A stretch of 9,732 nucleotides of DNA, taken from NCBI GenBank assembly GCA_041747075.1, contig JBGTFW010000224.1, positions 1 through 9,732 on the forward strand, in the 5' to 3' direction. This DNA is from CAJQPP01 sp041747075 (GTDB lineage Bacteria; Planctomycetota; Planctomycetia; Pirellulales; Pirellulaceae). Below the pieces are notes generated by a model. That model was given only the letters and a program-made list of their open reading frames with translations, had not been told where the DNA came from and ran no database searches. The translations under genes and the position numbers were made by a program. This document shows, one piece after another, positions 5,990 to 9,732 of the stretch (position 1 is the first letter of the stretch; each line of letters opens with the position of its first letter).

Positions 5990-6976
5990 TTACCTTGCGT
6001 GATGCGAGTATCGGTGTTTCATCAGCCACTGCCATGCGTCTGCCAGCGCGACTTCGAGCGAACCCGGGTCGTAACCGAGTTCGTTCCGCGCGCGGCTGCA
6101 ATCGTAATAGTTAAAATGCTGGGCGATGCGGATCGCGGGTGACGAAACGTTGGTCTCGCCAAACAGCTTTCCATACAGGTCGCCCGCCAGCCCGACGGGA
6201 ATCGCAATCGGTGCCGAGAGCCAACCGATCGGACCGCGACGCCCGGCAAGCCGTGCGAAGCGCCGCCACAGTTTCAGGTGTGTCAGATTCTCGCCAGTCA
6301 GTAGGTAGCGTTGTCCGGTCCGCCCTTTTTCAAAGGCCACAAGCATTGCCTTGCACACCTGGCGGACGTCGCACACCGATATCCCGCCGCCGGGTGCCAA
6401 CGGAACCCATCCATCGGTCGCTGCCAGTATCATTTGCCCCGTCGAAGGCTTCCAGTCGTACGGGCCGATCAACAGTCCGGGATTGACGATCACAACATCG
6501 AGTCCATCGCGGTGATGCATTGCGAGAAGTTCCGCTTCAGCCATTCGTTTGGTAACGACGTAATTGGCGGTGCTCTTGGGCGGCTCCAGATCGTCCTCGT
6601 TGGCGGGCCGGTCGCGTTTCCCCGGCGCGAGGGCGTCGGTGGTCGATACGTGGACCATGCGAATACCGTTATTGACGCAGCACGCGCCGATCCGCCTGGG
6701 AATATCGACGTTGGCGCGAATCGACTCGTCCAGTTTTGATCGTCCGAACCAGACCAGGGCCGCCGCGTGAAAGACGCCTTCCACACCGTCAAGAAACCGG
6801 GCGGTGAATTCCGGCGATTCAAGGTCACCTTGCATGATTTCCACGGCAAGGTCCTCCAGCGGCCTGCGGCTGCTCGAGGCGCGGACGCTGACGCGAACCG
6901 TATGCCCCTGGTCGATTAGATAGCGACAAAGATTATTGCCGAGAAGGCCCGTTGCGCCGGTCACAGAGAACTTCAT
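5990..6976 (-). CDS. Extended SDR: NAD(P)-dependent epimerase/dehydratase or reductase (HpnA/DFR-like)
   Basis: This 328-residue protein is a complete extended short-chain dehydrogenase/reductase, predicted cytoplasmic. The cofactor motif TGATGLLG is at 6-13 (TGxxGxxG) and GDLESPEF at 50-57 is the adenine-contacting Asp region. VFHAAALV is at 68-75. The catalytic group is STT at 111-113, Tyr139 and Lys143 in YVVTK. NPGLLIGPYDW (165-175) is the usual substrate-pocket entry. The pattern resembles hopanoid-associated HpnA and dihydroflavonol-reductase-like enzymes, which reduce or epimerise sugars or keto-lipids; the substrate cannot be fixed. Bacterial ceramide reductase (CerR) belongs to this broad superfamily, which matters given the neighbouring acyltransferase, but the superfamily is large and the link is only suggestive. 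The gene diverges from the acyltransferase gene across 109 bp. No clear Shine-Dalgarno sequence precedes ATG 6976. Confidence 0.92.
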   Translation of the reverse strand: MKFSVTGATGLLGNNLCRYLIDQGHTVRVSVRASSSRRPLEDLAVEIMQGDLESPEFTARFLDGVEGVFHAAALVWFGRSKLDESIRANVDIPRRIGACCVNNGIRMVHVSTTDALAPGKRDRPANEDDLEPPKSTANYVVTKRMAEAELLAMHHRDGLDVVIVNPGLLIGPYDWKPSTGQMILAATDGWVPLAPGGGISVCDVRQVCKAMLVAFEKGRTGQRYLLTGENLTHLKLWRRFARLAGRRGPIGWLSAPIAIPVGLAGDLYGKLFGETNVSSPAIRIAQHFNYYDCSRARNELGYDPGSLEVALADAWQWLMKHRYSHHAR

Positions 6977-7085
6977 TGCACTTTTGACTCAGTCGGGGAT
7001 ACTGGGGAACCATTAACCACTCTTTCCACGTTCCTGCACTTGCTGAAAGTGCCGACGTTCAACAATCTCATTCATTCCGGAATCG
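6977..7085. promoter_or_regulatory. Divergent promoter region between SDR and acyltransferase genes
   Basis: These 109 bp must carry the starts of transcription for both directions unless longer transcripts read in. A perfect inverted repeat GCACTT-GCTGA-AAGTGC lies at 7036-7052, and a further GCACTT half-site lies at 6978-6983, next to the SDR start. The arrangement could be an operator controlling both genes, or a small RNA hairpin in the acyltransferase leader. A TTGACT at 6985-6990 resembles a -35 box but has no good -10 partner. Confidence 0.4.
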
Positions 7086-8255
7086 ATGTCAAACCTGCCT
7101 CCAGCGGACATCGTCGCTGTTGCCAGCCGCGCTGATCGAAGGCGGTTTTTCAGATTTCCGTGGGACCATTATCGCGACGATCCAAACTGGATTCCACCGT
7201 TGCGAATGAACCAGAAAGAACTGCTCAACTACCGGCGACATCCTTTTTACAACGACGCGGAAATCCAGACCTTTCTCGCCACGCGCGGCGGTACGGTTTG
7301 CGGTCGCGTCGCTGCCATCGTCGATCATGCGCACAATCGCTACTACAAGGAACGGCGGGGGATGTTCGGTTTCTTCGAGTCGATCAACGACCAGTCCGTT
7401 GCCAATGCGCTCTTCGATGCCTGCCGCCAGTGGTTCGGGCAGCGCGACATCCGCCAGATGCGCGGGCCGCTGAATCCGTCCCAGAATTACGAGTGCGGAT
7501 TGCTGATCGACGGGTTTGACTCGCCACCCACTTTCATGATGACGTACAATCATCCCTGGTATCAGTCATTGATCGAGGGGTATGGATTCGAAAAGGCGCA
7601 GGATTTGTACGCCTATTACGGGCACCGCCGAATGCTCGATACGCTGGACGAGAAAATGCACTTTGTCGCCGGCGAGGCGATGAAGCGATTCAATCTGAAA
7701 CTTCGCGCGATCGACTCCAGAAACTTTTCGCGAGACGTCAGGACGTTTCTGAAAATGTACAACGAATCGCTGCCGGGGCAGTGGGGATTCGTTCCGTTGT
7801 CCGACGACGAATTGCGGCATCTGGCGGGCGGACTGCGGTTCCTCATCATTCCGGAATTGACCGCCATCGCCGAGGATGAAAGCGGGCCGGTGGGAGTCGT
7901 ATTTGGATTGCCGGACTATAACCCGGTGATCCGCAAAATCAACGGTCGGCTGTTTCCCTTCGGACTCCTGAGACTGTTTCGGGAAAGAAAGCGCATCCAG
8001 CGCGTTCGACTTATCAGCACCAACGTCCTGCCCAAGTACCAGCGGTGGGGACTTGGGCTTGTACTCATGTCCCGGCTCATTCCAGACGCCGTCGGCTATG
8101 GCGTGACCGAATGCGAATTCTCGTGGGTGCTTGAGTCCAACAAGCTCTCGCGCGGGACACTCGAACGAGGTGGCGCGCAGCGGATCAAGACCTACCGGAT
8201 ATTTGACTATCCAGACCAGGCGGCGACATGGAAACAGGGAATCGTTCGCCCGTAG
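7086..8255 (+). CDS. Large GNAT-fold N-acyltransferase-like protein (YghO-like / bacterial ceramide synthase-like)
   Basis: This 389-residue protein has no signal peptide. The N-terminal half has PWDHYRDDPNWIPPLR (25-40) and RGPLNPSQNYECGLLIDGF (126-144), then PPTFMMTYNHPWYQSLIEGYGFEKAQDLYAY, a block typical of the large 'GNAT-like, YghO' group. The C-terminal half contains a GNAT acyl-CoA/ACP-binding signature: STNVLPKYQRWGLGLVLMSRLI (311-332), with the Q-R-W-G-L-G turn at 319-324. By family knowledge these proteins probably transfer an acyl group to an amine. The bacterial ceramide synthase of Caulobacter is annotated as a similar acyltransferase, so N-acylation of a sphingoid-type base is one possibility. 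It is followed after 69 bp by the ketosynthase-fold gene on the same strand, and together they diverge from an SDR gene. This supports a lipid role but does not prove a substrate. Start ATG 7086 has a weak GGA upstream. Confidence 0.8.
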   Translation: MSNLPPADIVAVASRADRRRFFRFPWDHYRDDPNWIPPLRMNQKELLNYRRHPFYNDAEIQTFLATRGGTVCGRVAAIVDHAHNRYYKERRGMFGFFESINDQSVANALFDACRQWFGQRDIRQMRGPLNPSQNYECGLLIDGFDSPPTFMMTYNHPWYQSLIEGYGFEKAQDLYAYYGHRRMLDTLDEKMHFVAGEAMKRFNLKLRAIDSRNFSRDVRTFLKMYNESLPGQWGFVPLSDDELRHLAGGLRFLIIPELTAIAEDESGPVGVVFGLPDYNPVIRKINGRLFPFGLLRLFRERKRIQRVRLISTNVLPKYQRWGLGLVLMSRLIPDAVGYGVTECEFSWVLESNKLSRGTLERGGAQRIKTYRIFDYPDQAATWKQGIVRP

Positions 8256-8324
8256 CCACTGGCGCGGCTTGTGATAAAATCCGGTTGTGGCAAATTGTTT
8301 GGTCCGTTGTCGTCAGGTTCCCGA

Positions 8325-9584
8325 ATGTCGTCAATCTGTGACGTCGTGATAACCGGAATTGGTCTTATCAGTCCGCTGGGGATCGGTAACGACGCCTTCT
8401 GGAACGCGCTGGTTAGTGGCGAATCGGGCGTTCGCGTCCGCGCGGAGTTTGTAGATTCGCGTCATCCGTACCGAATTGCCGGCGAAGTTCCGGACTTTGA
8501 GGCCAAGCAGCACGTGCGTCCGCGGAAGGCCCTCAAGGTAATGTGTCGTCCCATTCAATTTGGATTTGCCGCCGCGACCCAGGCCATCGACCAGGCGGGA
8601 ATCGCCGGCCACATCGACCCGGACCGCTTCTCGACCCTCTTTGGAACGGAGGCCTTTTACGCCGACCCGCACGAAGTCGCTCTCGTCTTTCGCAAGTGTA
8701 TTGTGAACCGCAGCTACGATCACAATCGCTGGGGTGAATACGCCATGCGCGAGATCGAACCGCTTTGGATGCTCAAGTACTTGCCCAACATGGTTGCATC
8801 GCATATCTCGATCGCCTGCGATGCACGCGGGCCGAGCAACACCATCTGTCTGGCGGAAGCGTCCAGTCTGTTGGCCATTATGGAAGCAACCGACCTGATT
8901 CGACGCGGTGCGGTCGACGCCGCGGTCGCCGGCGGAACCGAGTCCCTGATGGCGACGACCGGAATGATTTATCGCGGACTTCATCGGTTGAGCCAACGGA
9001 TCGATCACCCGCGGGAAGCAAGTCGCCCTTTCGACGCCGCACGCGACGGCATGGTGGCCGGCGAAGGCGCAGCGGCATTCGTCCTCGAACGTGCCGAGTT
9101 CGCGCGGGCGCGCGGCGCGAAGCCGCTTGCCTGCGTACTCGGTTTTGACAGGGGCTACGCGCCGCGCGACGAAATGGCTCGGGGGATCGCCGACTCGTTG
9201 CGCCGCACGCTCGAACGGAGTGGCGTCCGTCCCGCCGAAGTCGGACATTGCAACGCGCACGGATTCTCAACGATCCCCGACGATATCCTTGAAGCGCAAG
9301 GAATCGCCGCCGCCCTCGGCGACGTCCCGGTCATCGCGCCGAAAAGCAGCTTTGGAAATCTTGGCCCTGGTACTGGTGCCGTTGAACTGGCCGCGTCGAT
9401 TAACGCGTGCCAGACGGGCCACCTGCCTCCCGTTCTGAATCTTGAGCAGCAAGACCCGAACTGCCCGATCAACCTGGTCGCCGGCACCTCCCTCATGCAG
9501 CCCCTGCGAAGCGGCGTCGCCATCAATTTTACCGAAGCCGGCCAGTTTGCCACGTTGATGATCGCCGCCTCGGAAACAATCTAA
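8325..9584 (+). CDS. Beta-ketoacyl-ACP synthase-fold protein with altered active site (chain-length-factor-like)
   Basis: This 419-residue protein has the thiolase-like fold of FabF-type ketosynthases: DVVITGIGLISPLG at 6-19, ARGPS at 167-171, VDAAVAGGTES at 197-207, RPFDAARDGMVAGEGAAAFVLE at 234-255. These enzymes condense an acyl thioester with malonyl-ACP. Aligning GPS and VAGG to E. coli FabF without gaps puts Glu178 at the nucleophilic Cys163 position. The first His is kept (NAH, His312), Lys340 is kept, but the second His is Asn345 (KSSFGN versus KSMTGH). The terminal GFGGTN loop is also absent (INFTEAGQF). It is therefore unlikely to condense on its own, and a partner role like the chain-length factor of type II polyketide synthases, or a decarboxylase-like role, is more plausible. 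ATG 8325 is preferred since the conserved VVITGIG lies seven residues in; an in-frame GTG at 8271 would add 18 atypical residues. Likely co-transcribed with the acyltransferase gene. Confidence 0.88.
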   Translation: MSSICDVVITGIGLISPLGIGNDAFWNALVSGESGVRVRAEFVDSRHPYRIAGEVPDFEAKQHVRPRKALKVMCRPIQFGFAAATQAIDQAGIAGHIDPDRFSTLFGTEAFYADPHEVALVFRKCIVNRSYDHNRWGEYAMREIEPLWMLKYLPNMVASHISIACDARGPSNTICLAEASSLLAIMEATDLIRRGAVDAAVAGGTESLMATTGMIYRGLHRLSQRIDHPREASRPFDAARDGMVAGEGAAAFVLERAEFARARGAKPLACVLGFDRGYAPRDEMARGIADSLRRTLERSGVRPAEVGHCNAHGFSTIPDDILEAQGIAAALGDVPVIAPKSSFGNLGPGTGAVELAASINACQTGHLPPVLNLEQQDPNCPINLVAGTSLMQPLRSGVAINFTEAGQFATLMIAASETI

Positions 9585-9732
9585 CCTGCAAGCCCGAAGC
9601 GCAAGTTTTGAAGTTGCACTATCGTTGGCGATGCTATCAGAATTGGAGTTGTCAAAAAACGGCGAGAACCTCCGAATGACCAGTTCATTTTTATTCTCAC
9701 CAGCCACAACAAAGGCTCTCGCCATGATCATG
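9585..9732. other. 3' flank of ketosynthase-like gene, no supported gene
   Basis: These 148 bases hold no gene I can support. A 7-bp inverted repeat, GGCGAGA (9661-9667) and TCTCGCC (9717-9723), flanks a 49-bp spacer, too long for a terminator. ATG triplets at 9724 and 9730 could begin a next rightward gene but only three codons are visible. No hairpin with a following T-run was found after the stop at 9584. Confidence 0.4.

Noticed and set aside
8841..8861. Cys in 'TICLAEAS' as the ketosynthase nucleophile
   Set aside because: It lies three residues before the FabF Cys position when GPS and VAGG are aligned without gaps. A compensating 3-residue insertion and deletion would be needed.
8331..9260. 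Long leftward open frame opposite the ketosynthase-like gene
   Set aside because: It is a shadow frame in high-GC coding DNA; the plus strand shows unmistakable thiolase-fold motifs.
9585..9732. Rho-independent terminator after the ketosynthase-like gene
   Set aside because: Short complementary pieces such as GCAA/TTGC exist, but no stable GC-rich stem followed by a T-run was found.
1..9732. CRISPR arrays, tRNA/rRNA genes, insertion sequences or prophage signs
   Set aside because: No regularly spaced repeats, cloverleaf-like segments, transposase motifs or flanking terminal inverted repeats were recognised by eye.

Overview
The window looks like chromosomal DNA of a planctomycete (Pirellulales/Planctomycetales type). 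This is an inference from protein style. There is a secreted protein with an SHD1 domain, a fold unusually common in that phylum. There is also a methyltransferase with the 'LHLGCFDQ...GW.NTDITPHIF' signature I associate with planctomycete homologues. GC content is moderately high, Shine-Dalgarno sequences are mostly weak, and genes are short-spaced and mixed-strand. No tRNA, rRNA, IS element or CRISPR array was seen.

Layout: (1) 1-388 is a largely empty leader with a small dyad, an imperfect repeat and perhaps the last codons of an upstream gene. (2) 389-1126 (+) is a class I methyltransferase. (3) 3997-1006 (-) is a leftward gene series: a two-helix membrane protein with a possible NTF2-like domain, a lipoprotein, a Gfo/Idh/MocA oxidoreductase and an AhpD-family protein. 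The last three are joined by stop/start overlaps. (4) 4293-5951 (+) is the secreted SHD1 protein. (5) 6976-5990 (-) is an extended SDR (NAD(P)-dependent epimerase/reductase). It diverges from (6) 7086-9584 (+), a GNAT-fold acyltransferase of the large YghO-like/ceramide-synthase-like class followed by a beta-ketoacyl-synthase-fold protein. (7) 9585-9732 has no supported gene.

The main discovery candidate is the AhpD-family gene at 1623-1006 (-). It is interrupted by one in-frame TGA at 1368-1366. The two halves are in the same frame, and both match the AhpD/peroxidase-related family. The TGA sits exactly where the second cysteine of the redox CxxC motif belongs, giving C-W-Y-U. Seventeen nucleotides downstream is a 7-bp hairpin with a GGUCA apical loop, placed like a bacterial SECIS element. 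The best reading is a selenoprotein with a 205-residue product, not two small genes or a pseudogene. Its 3' end also overlaps the convergent methyltransferase gene by 121 bp.

The second point of interest is the beta-ketoacyl-synthase-like protein. An ungapped alignment to the FabF active-site region puts Glu at the nucleophilic Cys and Asn at the second catalytic His, which suggests a partner or chain-length-factor-like role. Together with the GNAT-like acyltransferase and the divergent SDR it may belong to a specialised lipid (possibly sphingolipid/ceramide-like) locus that continues beyond the window. That last step is inference.
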